Of a DNA stretch of 64,000 nucleotides, positions 51,277 to 59,045 are shown one piece after another (the stretch's first letter is position 1; each line of letters begins with the position of its first letter). Origin of the DNA: Chitinimonas prasina (GTDB lineage: Bacteria; Pseudomonadota; Gammaproteobacteria; Burkholderiales; Chitinimonadaceae); assembly GCF_030160395.1 (NCBI RefSeq), contig NZ_BSOG01000006.1, positions 62,001-126,000 on the forward strand. The letters run 5' to 3'. The notes beneath the pieces were generated by a model that was given only the letters and a program-made list of their open reading frames with translations, did no database searches and was not told the DNA's origin. The position numbers and the translations under genes are program-made.

Positions 51277-53875
51277 ACAGGAACTGGCAGCCTTTCTGGA
51301 GCGCCACGATCTATCCCCGGATGCCCGTGCAATCGTCATGCGCATCCGCAGTAGTGAGCCGAGTCGCCGGGTTCGGCCAGGAAGGGGAAGCATGACCTGC
51401 CGGTACCCCTCTCGCAAAATGGGACGGATCATCCAGGCCGAAAGCCACACCAACGAGCTAGCCGCGATCTACAGCTGGGAATTCGACGAGACCGTTCATG
51501 AGTTCTATGATCAGCCCGAGCCATTTAAATTGCCATACCACAACGGCGCGCGCAATGTCGCACCTATGCACACATCGGATTTCTTCCTGATTTCAGATGC
51601 GTTCATCGGATGGGTCGAGTGCAAGACCGATGAGGAGCTGGCAAAGCTGGCTGTGGAGAGGCCGGAGCGTTACGCACAGCGCGAGAGCAAATGGATCAGC
51701 CCTCCTGGCGAAACCTTTGCGTCGCAGTTTGGCTTGGGCTACAAAGTTTGCCCTTCGGGGGGCTTCAACTGGAACTTGCTTCGAAATTTCGATTTCTTGG
51801 CAGACTTCATGCGCGAGGATTGTCCGCCACCAAGTGATGAGGAGCGTAGCACTGTCCGCCGGCTATTCGAACGCACAGCCTGGATGCCGTTGCACGAGCT
51901 GCTTACCGTCGAGCCAGCCTTAACTGCTGACGCCATCTACAAGCTGATCGTCGCGGACGACATTTATGTCGACCTATCGGCGCGGCCGTTGACGGACGAG
52001 TTTGCACGGGCCTATCGCGATCGGCAGGTCGCGTCTGTCATCGATGCGAACCATGCGACTATGCCTGTTCCATGCACATCGCCGTTCAAACTTGAGGTTG
52101 GTGCGTCTTTGTCGTGGGAGGGGGCCTCGTTCACGGTGGCCTTCGTGAAGGACGGGTTGGTAACGCTTGTCGGGGAAAATGGCAAGCCGGTGCCTGTTGC
52201 GCTTGAGAGCGTCGAACAACTTGCTCATGAAGGTAAGCTTGCTGGTACCGCATTAGAAGCCGATGTTTCGGCGGGCATGCGTGACCAGATTGTTCGAGGC
52301 GCGTGTGTTAGCGCAACAGCCGAAGCGCACAGGCGTATCAAATGGATTGCCGATCATCGGCGCGGCGCAGCGGTATCGCGCAGCGCACGCACCATGCGAA
52401 GCTACGCTGCACGCTTCCGACAGGCCGAGGTTGCGGTTGGCGTCGGTGCGCTGGGCTTGATTCCAGACTTCAAGCTGCGTGGTAACCGTACACCAAGATA
52501 TCCTGAGGCCGTCTTCGAAATCATTGCCGACGTCGAGCGCCAGACGCGTGAGCGCAATGTTCGTCGCACGAAAGTCGAGCTCTTTGGCGACATCCGGAAC
52601 CGCTGTAAGGAGCAAGGGTTGCAAGCGCCCAGTGCGAAGACGGTAGCGAAATGGCGTAAGCATCATGTTGGTGTACACGAGGACGCCTTGCAGTTCGACG
52701 GCCATCGCATGGCCTACGATTCGAAACCCTGGGTGTGGACGAAACAGCGCGGGTTTCTTCCACATGGCGCGTACCCGTTTGACGTTGCCTATGTAGATCA
52801 CACAGAGCTGGATCTCGCGCTGGTCGATAAGCAGCTGGGCGAGGTAATAGGCCGGGTGTGGTTGACTGCGCTGATCGATGGCTATTCGCGGAAGGTGCTT
52901 GCTTACTACATCAGCTTCGACCCGCCTAGCGGCATCAGCTGCATGATGGTCATCCGGGAATGCGTTCGCAGGCATGGCCGCCTGTCGTCGAAGATCATCG
53001 TGGACGGTGGCAAAGAGTTCGCCGGCAGCTATTTCGAGATCTTGTGCGCGTTCTTCGAAATGCAAAAGAAGACGCGCCCGCCCGCTGAGGGGCACTTCGG
53101 TTCGGTGATGGAACGCCTGTTTGGCACGACCAACAAGGGGCTGATCCATGTCTTGTACGGCAACACCCTAATCCTGCAGTGCGTTCGCAAGTGCAGCAGA
53201 ACTCACGATCCGCGGCGGCTCGCAATCTGGACGCTGGATGCGATAGATCAGACGCTAGGGGATTGGTTCGAGCAGGTCTATCACACTTCACCGCACGGTG
53301 GCCTACAGGCGACACCCAACGCCGTATTTGATGCCGGCCTGAAGGAATTCGGCGCCCGTGAGCACGTGCGCATTCCCTACGATGCCGCCTTCATTTTGAG
53401 CTGTCTGCCTACGCCGAAGTCGCGACCGCAGCGCAACGTTTACCCTGGCAAAGGCGTCAAGCACTACGGGGAATATTACTGGTGCGAGTCTTTCCGATCC
53501 CCCAGGCACGAAAACACTGATGTGCCGGTAAGGTACGACCCGCTCAATATGGCAGTGCTCTACGCCTATGTAGATGCCGAGTGGCAGCAGTGTAGGGCCC
53601 ATGATGCGCCGCTGTATGCTTACCGTACAGAACGCGAGGTCCGGCTTGCATCCGCCGCGTTTCGCGGGCTCATGCTGAAGGACGGTTCGCATCGGGAAAT
53701 CCGTGCTGACCAACGGGCGGCATTCTTCCGCAACCTGTACGACGACGAACGGCGGCTCCGCGAAGAACGCGATGCGAATCTGGCGCACGAGCTCGAATCT
53801 GAGATGCCCGTTGCCGACCTTTCCGCACTGCCTCCCGCACCCCGCGAAACCTACCATCAATGCGAAGACTTCTAA
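51266..53875 (+). CDS. tnsAB: TnsA-TnsB fusion transposase
   Basis: 869 aa. Residues about 1-230 are a TnsA-type endonuclease with E64 (HTNELA), D105 (HTSDFFL) and E118-C-K120 (VECK), the E/D/ExK restriction-like site that cuts the 5' strands. The rest is TnsB: HTH region (about 380-480), then a retroviral-integrase DDE core with D511 (VDHTELD), D580 (IVDGGKEF) and E616 (SVMERLFG, 35 residues apart), and a Mu-type C-terminal beta-barrel. GAGGAGG precedes the ATG at 51266. Both activities present implies cut-and-paste transposition. Confidence 0.93.
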   Translation: MLNEQELAAFLERHDLSPDARAIVMRIRSSEPSRRVRPGRGSMTCRYPSRKMGRIIQAESHTNELAAIYSWEFDETVHEFYDQPEPFKLPYHNGARNVAPMHTSDFFLISDAFIGWVECKTDEELAKLAVERPERYAQRESKWISPPGETFASQFGLGYKVCPSGGFNWNLLRNFDFLADFMREDCPPPSDEERSTVRRLFERTAWMPLHELLTVEPALTADAIYKLIVADDIYVDLSARPLTDEFARAYRDRQVASVIDANHATMPVPCTSPFKLEVGASLSWEGASFTVAFVKDGLVTLVGENGKPVPVALESVEQLAHEGKLAGTALEADVSAGMRDQIVRGACVSATAEAHRRIKWIADHRRGAAVSRSARTMRSYAARFRQAEVAVGVGALGLIPDFKLRGNRTPRYPEAVFEIIADVERQTRERNVRRTKVELFGDIRNRCKEQGLQAPSAKTVAKWRKHHVGVHEDALQFDGHRMAYDSKPWVWTKQRGFLPHGAYPFDVAYVDHTELDLALVDKQLGEVIGRVWLTALIDGYSRKVLAYYISFDPPSGISCMMVIRECVRRHGRLSSKIIVDGGKEFAGSYFEILCAFFEMQKKTRPPAEGHFGSVMERLFGTTNKGLIHVLYGNTLILQCVRKCSRTHDPRRLAIWTLDAIDQTLGDWFEQVYHTSPHGGLQATPNAVFDAGLKEFGAREHVRIPYDAAFILSCLPTPKSRPQRNVYPGKGVKHYGEYYWCESFRSPRHENTDVPVRYDPLNMAVLYAYVDAEWQQCRAHDAPLYAYRTEREVRLASAAFRGLMLKDGSHREIRADQRAAFFRNLYDDERRLREERDANLAHELESEMPVADLSALPPAPRETYHQCEDF

Positions 53876-53877
53876 TC

Positions 53878-55050
53878 ATGGCGTACACCCACACCCAAGT
53901 TCCCGCCTCTGTGATGGCGGGCACTCCCAGCCAAAAACTCACCTACTTCCTCGACAAGACAATCCTGCACGCACGCCTGGATATGGCGCTGCATGATGCG
54001 CTCGACGCCATTCTCAGCGAAACGGGACCGGACATTGTCATCGTCACCGGCCCGACGGGTGTCGGCAAAACCACGCTCGCTGCGCGACTGGAACGCGAGG
54101 TGGCAAATCACTTCGAGCCGAATCGCCGATACTCGCCGGGCATGATTCCCGTCGTGCGATTGTCGGCGGTGACGACGGGGTCGCAAGGGTTCGACTGGCG
54201 CGACTTCTATATCCGCTTGCTATGCCGGCTGGACCAGACGAACCCGCAGCTGAAGCTCGACTTTGGCGGCGAACCCGGTCACCTCAGCGAAGCGCCGTTC
54301 CATATGGCAAAGAGCCGCCTGACGACCGGCGGCTACGAGCGCACTATCGAAGTCGCACTGCAGCATCGTAGTGCCCACGTGCTCATCATTGACGAGGCAA
54401 ACCAAATAGTCGTCGGCTGCAACCCCAAGGAGCTACGCCGGAGGTTTGAGGTCATCAAGTCGCTCGCGATCGAGACGGGGGTGACGATCATCCTGGTCGG
54501 TACCTATGACCTGCTGGAGATTCGCGACCAGTCGGCGCAACTGGTACGCCGCTCGCGGATCATCCATCTGCCGCGCTATCGGCTGGATGATGCAGACGAT
54601 TGCACCGCGTTCGGCAGTGCGTTGCAGACCTTCGGCGCGCATATGCCATTCGCGCAGGTTCCGGATCTGACAGAGCAGTTCGAGTACTTTTATCTCAAAT
54701 CGGCGGGCTGCGTCGGTATTCTCAAGGTATGGCTGGATGCCGTAGTCGAAGCGGCTTTGAATGCTAACCAGGACCAGCTGACGATTGAGGAAATGGAGCA
54801 CTATGCCATGGAGAACCGCTGCCTGCAGACCATCATTGAGGAGGCGCTGGTCGGTGAGCGCAAGCTAGCCGCAGTATCGCTCGATGCCTTGAAGAACCTG
54901 GTTCTGGCGCACAAGGCTGGCCTCAGGCAGGCCGGCAAGTCTGATATCGGTCGACACTTTGGCAAACCCCGCCAGAAGCGGCGTGTCGGCGAACGCAGCG
55001 CGCGTCGCGATCCGGTAGGCCGGAAAGATGCTGCCTCGGGCGGGGTCTAG
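53878..55050 (+). CDS. tnsC: TnsC transposition ATPase
   Basis: AAA+ ATPase linking target choice to the transposase. 390 aa: Walker A at 58-65 (GPTGVGKT), Walker B HVLIIDEANQ (about 161-170), sensor-like VGTYDLL further on, and a basic C-terminal tail (RHFGKPRQKRR). It begins 2 nt after tnsAB and ends 2 nt before tniQ, so the three form one operon. Confidence 0.93.
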   Translation: MAYTHTQVPASVMAGTPSQKLTYFLDKTILHARLDMALHDALDAILSETGPDIVIVTGPTGVGKTTLAARLEREVANHFEPNRRYSPGMIPVVRLSAVTTGSQGFDWRDFYIRLLCRLDQTNPQLKLDFGGEPGHLSEAPFHMAKSRLTTGGYERTIEVALQHRSAHVLIIDEANQIVVGCNPKELRRRFEVIKSLAIETGVTIILVGTYDLLEIRDQSAQLVRRSRIIHLPRYRLDDADDCTAFGSALQTFGAHMPFAQVPDLTEQFEYFYLKSAGCVGILKVWLDAVVEAALNANQDQLTIEEMEHYAMENRCLQTIIEEALVGERKLAAVSLDALKNLVLAHKAGLRQAGKSDIGRHFGKPRQKRRVGERSARRDPVGRKDAASGGV

Positions 55051-55052
55051 TC

Positions 55053-56372
55053 GTGAGCGGCGCCAGTGATGATTTACCAACCAGGTTGTTTTCGCTGGCG
55101 CCCATTGCGGTGGGTACGGCCGCAGGTGAAAGCCTGTTGTCGTACCTGGTGCGCTTGGCGCGAGCGCATTCGATGAGTCCGCGCCAGTTGATCCGCACCG
55201 AGATTCTGCCGCTGGCAGATCTCGGCGGCGGGCCTGCATGCGGCAGGTTCTACGCCGACCAGGCACGGACGACGGCAGGCGTAGGCAAATATGCCTGCGC
55301 CTTTGTTCATGCCCTTGAGGCTTTAACAGGGCGCAATGGTCTAGCGCATTTGACCATGCTGCCGTGGGCGGGCGTCGTACCTGCAGTTGGTTTCGGGCTG
55401 GTGGCAGAGCGAGTGCAATGGTGCCCAGAATGCCTGGTGTCGCAGCGGCAGGCAGGTGAGGACAGCCATTTCCTGCTGGCCTGGTCATTGGACTGTTACC
55501 AAGCATGCCCTCGGCACAGCAGGCGGCTGGCGAGCGCTTGTCCGTGGTGTGGACGTGCCCAGCATGCGGTACCGGACTACCCTGACCAGCATCGCTGCAC
55601 GCATTGCCGCGGCTACCTCGGCAGCGAGCTTGTCCACCAACGCGCAGACGAGGTGCCAACGGAGCGGCAATTGCTGCGCGCAATGCTGATCGAGAACATG
55701 CTGGACTATGCCACCGATACCGAGACATGGGCGACACATGCAAACTTGTGCCGTCGGCTTTCCGCGCTTGCCGATGCCTGGACGGAAGGCGAGAAACGAG
55801 CGCTGTCGCTGAGGCTGGGTTTCACGAAGACCAGCGTGAGCACCTGGGTGGCGAAGAAGCAGCGCCCGGTGTTTCCGCAACTGCTGCAGTTGTGTGACGC
55901 CACCGGCCTGAGCGTTCGCGAGTTGCTGGGCGAATGCGGTGGCAAGCAGCCGCCGATCATGCCGGTTCCCGCGAGTGTGACTATCAAGCGCCGGGAAGCG
56001 GCGTCGGCCATCGCGCAGCGCAATACTGAGGCTGAACTAGGTCTGCTCATGGCTGGCACCGACTCGCCTCCTTCCGCAGCGGCTGCTGCTGCGAAGGTCG
56101 GCGTTACCGTTTCCCAACTGCGTTATCGGCATCGTGCCATCATGGCCAAGTTAAGCGAGAAGCATCGGGCTCATCGGCATGCACAATCGAATCGCCGGTG
56201 GTCGGAGCGTGTTCGGACGGTCCAAGTGGTTGCGCTGGGGATAGCAGCTGACGGTCAGCGGCCAAGTATTCGCCGTGTGACGGAGCGGCTACGCCACCTT
56301 CGGCTGTCGCTGCAGAACCCTCGGTTGCGGGCCGCATATAGGCGTGTACGTGGCGAAATTGCCGACCAGTGA
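55053..56372 (+). CDS. tniQ: TniQ/TnsD-family target selection protein
   Basis: 439 aa from a GTG. N-terminal TniQ domain with paired zinc knuckles: C124/C127, C148, C152/H155, C163/C166 and C182/C185. An HTH-like segment (about 250-290, LGFTKTSVSTWVAKKQRPVF) and a basic C-terminal region with TnsD-style repeats (ERVRTVQVVALGIAADGQRP) follow. It is longer than minimal TniQ, consistent with a TnsD-like protein that itself binds the attachment site, here most likely the tRNA-Ser gene. Third gene of the tns operon. Confidence 0.9.
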   Translation: MSGASDDLPTRLFSLAPIAVGTAAGESLLSYLVRLARAHSMSPRQLIRTEILPLADLGGGPACGRFYADQARTTAGVGKYACAFVHALEALTGRNGLAHLTMLPWAGVVPAVGFGLVAERVQWCPECLVSQRQAGEDSHFLLAWSLDCYQACPRHSRRLASACPWCGRAQHAVPDYPDQHRCTHCRGYLGSELVHQRADEVPTERQLLRAMLIENMLDYATDTETWATHANLCRRLSALADAWTEGEKRALSLRLGFTKTSVSTWVAKKQRPVFPQLLQLCDATGLSVRELLGECGGKQPPIMPVPASVTIKRREAASAIAQRNTEAELGLLMAGTDSPPSAAAAAAKVGVTVSQLRYRHRAIMAKLSEKHRAHRHAQSNRRWSERVRTVQVVALGIAADGQRPSIRRVTERLRHLRLSLQNPRLRAAYRRVRGEIADQ

Positions 56373-56374
56373 CC

Positions 56375-56470
56375 TTCGATAGGTGAGAGAGCTGCCGGAT
56401 TTGGCAGTCGTTTGTCGAGGATGTCCGCTCCGGTGTCGGTGATCCAGTCTTCAAGGCCCCAAGCCATCAT
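56375..56470 (-). pseudogene. Truncated start of a DUF4375/DMP19-like gene
   Basis: On the minus strand a strong ribosome site (AAGGAGG) precedes ATGATG, and 30 or so codons read MAWGLEDWITDTGADILDKR then LPNPAALSPIE. The tone, with LSP-E at the end, recalls the N-terminus of DUF4375/DMP19-type proteins. After that the frame runs antisense into tniQ, so the gene is cut at the module boundary. It follows the barstar gene in the same direction. Confidence 0.35.
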
Positions 56471-56485
56471 GATGCCCTCCTTAAC

Positions 56486-56815
56486 TCAGTTGCACGAGCT
56501 TGGATAGATTGAGAGCCAGTCATCGGCAGAAAGATAATCAACCTTTGGGGCTAATAACGGAAATTGCGCAGCCATTTCGCCCAAGCACTCGCGGATCAAC
56601 TTAGCCTCATCTGGCATTCGCGTCTCAAAGGCGGCCCATCCGACTAGGCGCAAGGCCTCAGGCATCTCTACTAATCCTGTTATTGCATCCCAAAAGGCAT
56701 CCCAGTTGCAGCCGTACCAACCTGGGAAATCCAAGGACTCCATGAGCAACTGGTGCAGCTCGTTGGCGGTGGCGACAGAGTGCAGGTCAATATCGATGAG
56801 TGTAGCGCGAGCCAT
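56486..56815 (-). CDS. Barstar-family protein
   Basis: 109 aa, acidic. IDIDLHSVATANELHQLLME, then FPGWYGCNWDAFWDAITGLV and the acidic helix ending, are the barstar (barnase inhibitor) fold signature. No barnase-like nuclease is adjacent, so it is an orphan immunity protein, carried as cargo between tniQ and the element end. The ATG at 56815 was chosen over a GTG at 56836; neither has a clear ribosome site. Confidence 0.85.
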   Translation of the reverse strand: MARATLIDIDLHSVATANELHQLLMESLDFPGWYGCNWDAFWDAITGLVEMPEALRLVGWAAFETRMPDEAKLIRECLGEMAAQFPLLAPKVDYLSADDWLSIYPSSCN

Positions 56816-56892
56816 GTTTAGCGATGATTTAGTCACGAGGTGACGGAACTTGGGTGCGGTTTTCGGACGGGCTGCCGAGTTATTCGCGGAAT

Positions 56893-57210
56893 GGCAACTT
56901 TATGCTTCTCATAGGGTTCCACTCCACACGAAAAGCGGCAACTTTATGGTTCTATACGCGAAAAGCAGGAACCATAAAGTTGCCGTTTTGCAAAAAGCGA
57001 AGCATAAAGTTGCCAGTTCAATGGCATACACGCGCAAGGTCGATGCTCAGGGGGAGAGCCGCTGAAACCATTGAGTGGCCTAGCTTACAAGCTGAAGTGG
57101 GGCGGAAGGGAAGAGCGACTGGAGTGCCATTTCTTACGGGACTTGTAAGAAAATACGGCAAAGTGGAAGCATATACTTGCCGCAGCGGCAACTTTATGGT
57201 TCCCTTCACA
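56893..57210. repeat. tRNA-proximal end of the Tn7-like element
   Basis: Six TnsB-site-like 17-bp motifs: 56893-56909 and 56937-56953 (GGCAACTTTATG-type), 56968-56984 and 56998-57014 (inverted), 57165-57181 (degenerate, inverted) and 57187-57204, then the terminus TTCACA. A hairpin TTCTTAC/GTAAGAA lies at 57131-57151. The other element copy at 10657-10974 has the same motifs, hairpin and total length. Confidence 0.85.
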
Positions 57211-57215
57211 ACTAG
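57211..57215. other. Target-site duplication ACTAG, right copy
   Basis: ACTAG directly after the element's terminal CACA, matching 10975-10979. It is 20 bp before the tRNA-Ser 3' end. Confidence 0.8.
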
Positions 57216-57235
57216 ATCAAGAGCTTGCGAGATTC

Positions 57236-57325
57236 TGGCGGAAGCGGTGAGATTCGAACTCACGGTAGGCTCACACCTACGGCGGTTTTCAAGACCGCTG
57301 CCTTAAACCACTCGGCCACGCTTCC
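57236..57325 (-). tRNA. tRNA-Ser (anticodon UGA)
   Basis: 90 nt including an encoded CCA. Acceptor stem GGAAGCG/CGCTTCC with discriminator G; anticodon loop CTTGAAA with anticodon TGA in a GCGGT/ACCGC stem; long variable arm (about TAGGTGTGAGCCTA) as expected for tRNA-Ser; T-loop TTCGAAT. Its 3' end faces the transposon, 25 bp from the element terminus, so it is the likely attachment landmark. Confidence 0.95.
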
Positions 57326-57544
57326 TTTGCTTTGCTGCTGGATTCGACTGTTGTCTGCCACGCTTACCGGCAGCGCGGGTTGGGCCGCTGAGGGCGGGCC
57401 CGCAGTCTTTGTACAAAGCGGGCGCAGATGCTACCGCAAGTGGGGGATTTTGGCTACAGTAGCGTCTGCGTGACTTGAAACTTTGCTGCTGCGGCGCAAT
57501 CTGAGTCACATCTTGGTTTCAATCCCGTTTGAGGAGTCAGCATC

Positions 57545-58234
57545 ATGCAATCGCAATGGCAAACGACAGCCGGTGGCCTGGGGCAGGGCGTAGACAGCGC
57601 TGCACAGAACAAGGTACTGCGCAATACTTATTCCTTACTGGCCTTGTCCATGATTCCGACTGCGCTGGGCGCTTGGTTGGGCATGGAGATGCAGTTCATG
57701 TTGCGCGGCTGGATGGGCTTGATGCTGTTTCTGGGCGTGAGCTTTGGCGCCTTCTTCGCTATCGAGAAGACCAAGCACAGCGCCATGGGCGTAGTGCTGC
57801 TGCTGGCCTACACCGGCTTTATGGGCCTGTGGATGTCGCAGTACCTGCAGTTTGCCATGCAGTTCAGCAATGGCGCCCAGTTGATCGCCATGGCGGCGGG
57901 TGGCACGGGGGTGATCTTCTTCTCGCTGGCCACACTGGCGACCGTGACCAAGCGTGATTTCTCGTTCATGGGCAAGTTCCTGTTCGTGGGTGTGATACTG
58001 GCGATAGTGGCTTCGCTGGCCAATATCTATTTCCAGCTGCCGGCGCTGTCGCTGGCGATTTCGGCTGCGGTGATCCTGATCTTCTCGGCTTATATCCTGT
58101 TTGATGTCAGCCGCATAGTGAACGGTGGCGAGACAAACTACATCACGGCCACGCTGTCGCTGTACTTGAATGTGTACAACATCTTTGTGAATCTGCTCAG
58201 CTTGCTGACTGCACTGGGTGGTGAGCGCGACTAA
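57545..58234 (+). CDS. Bax inhibitor-1/YccA family membrane protein
   Basis: 229 aa with seven hydrophobic helices. The central AIEKTKHSAMG, FSLATLATVTKRDFSFMGKF and the final YILFDVSRIVNGGETNYITA segments are typical of the BI-1/YccA family, proposed ion (Ca2+/H+) leak channels or, for YccA, modulators of the FtsH protease. GAGGAG lies 10 nt before the ATG. Core-like gene on the right flank of the island. Confidence 0.9.
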   Translation: MQSQWQTTAGGLGQGVDSAAQNKVLRNTYSLLALSMIPTALGAWLGMEMQFMLRGWMGLMLFLGVSFGAFFAIEKTKHSAMGVVLLLAYTGFMGLWMSQYLQFAMQFSNGAQLIAMAAGGTGVIFFSLATLATVTKRDFSFMGKFLFVGVILAIVASLANIYFQLPALSLAISAAVILIFSAYILFDVSRIVNGGETNYITATLSLYLNVYNIFVNLLSLLTALGGERD

Positions 58235-58306
58235 GCCGTGCTGGCAAGGCCCTGCTGAGACGGGGTATGACTTGTCCGCATCGCTGATGCGTTGCAGTGC
58301 AAACAA

Positions 58307-58337
58307 GAACGCCCTGGCTTAGCCGGGGCGTTTGTTT
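58307..58337 (+). terminator. Rho-independent terminator after the BI-1 gene
   Basis: Stem ACGCCCTGGC/GCCGGGGCGT with one mismatch, TTA loop, then TTTGTTTTT. Confidence 0.75.
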
Positions 58338-58423
58338 TTGAGTCGGGCTGGGGCTGGAACTGGCATTCCACCTGCCGGACGGCTATGCTAGGCCCGGTCT
58401 GTATCACTTTTGAATTGCCCTAC

Positions 58424-59014
58424 ATGAAAGCCACGCTCGACCCTCAAGCTCTCGACCAATTGTTCCGAGAAGCGCGTACCTACAATGCTTTTGCCGAGCG
58501 CGAAGTTGACGATGCGACGCTGGTGGCGTTGTATGACTTGCTCAAATGGGGGGCGACCAGCGCCAATGCATCGCCGGCCCGCTTTGTTTTTGTAAAGTCT
58601 GCCGAGGCCAAACAGAAGCTGCGGCCTGCTTTGTCCGAAGGCAATCTGGAAAAAACGCTGAAGGCGCCAGTCTGTGTGATTGTGGGGCACGATCTGGCCT
58701 TCTACGAGCAATTGCCCAAGCTGTTCCCGCATACTGATGCCCGTAGCTGGTTTGCCGGCAATGATGCGGTCATCCAGACCACGGCCTTCCGCAACGGCAC
58801 ATTGCAGGGCGCTTATTTGATGCTGGCGGCGCGGGCGCTGGGGTTGGATTGCGGCCCCATGTCTGGCTTTGATAATGCCAAGGTGGACGAGGCGTTCTTT
58901 GCGGGCACCACGGTAAAGTCCAATTTCCTGATCAATCTGGGTTATGGCGTGCCGGAAGGCTTGTTTCCGCGCAACCCACGCCTGGCCTTTGAGGAAGCCT
59001 GCCGCATTGCATAA
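58424..59014 (+). CDS. RutE-like malonic semialdehyde reductase/nitroreductase
   Basis: 196 aa FMN-dependent nitroreductase-fold enzyme. [56 protein letters not shown] and [15 protein letters not shown] match the RutE/HadB subfamily that reduces malonic semialdehyde to 3-hydroxypropionate in pyrimidine breakdown. No other rut genes are near, so the true substrate is open. I used the ATG at 58424, where homology begins; the frame's upstream extension crosses the previous terminator. Confidence 0.85.
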   Translation: MKATLDPQALDQLFREARTYNAFAEREVDDATLVALYDLLKWGATSANASPARFVFVKSAEAKQKLRPALSEGNLEKTLKAPVCVIVGHDLAFYEQLPKLFPHTDARSWFAGNDAVIQTTAFRNGTLQGAYLMLAARALGLDCGPMSGFDNAKVDEAFFAGTTVKSNFLINLGYGVPEGLFPRNPRLAFEEACRIA

Positions 59015-59045
59015 CTGCCTGCCAGCCTAGGGACGCCGCGTCGAG

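Larger units (their letters stand above)
10980..57210. mobile_element. 46-kb Tn7-like transposon carrying a nitrate-respiration island
   Basis: The left terminus reads TGTGACGGGAACCATAAAGT and continues CTCC. The right terminus, inverted, reads TGTGAAGGGAACCATAAAGT then TGCC, so 21 of the first 24 bases agree. Both termini are flanked by ACTAG. Near the right end lie tnsAB, tnsC and tniQ, and the right end sits 25 bp from the 3' end of tRNA-Ser. The tns genes point toward the tRNA-proximal end, unlike classical Tn7. Cargo is narK1 through the nnrS/hemerythrin pair, plus an IS3 remnant, a broken Toprim gene, an unknown regulator-like gene and a barstar gene. Confidence 0.85.

Noticed and set aside
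56893-57204. Repeated 17-bp motifs that could be read as a small CRISPR array
   Set aside because: The motifs occur in both orientations with irregular spacing and lie at a transposon terminus; no cas genes are in the window. They fit transposase binding sites.
10980-57325. Island integrated by a tyrosine integrase at tRNA-Ser
   Set aside because: No integrase gene, and no copy of the tRNA 3' end at the far border. The 5-bp ACTAG duplication and TnsAB/TnsC/TniQ fit Tn7-type insertion.
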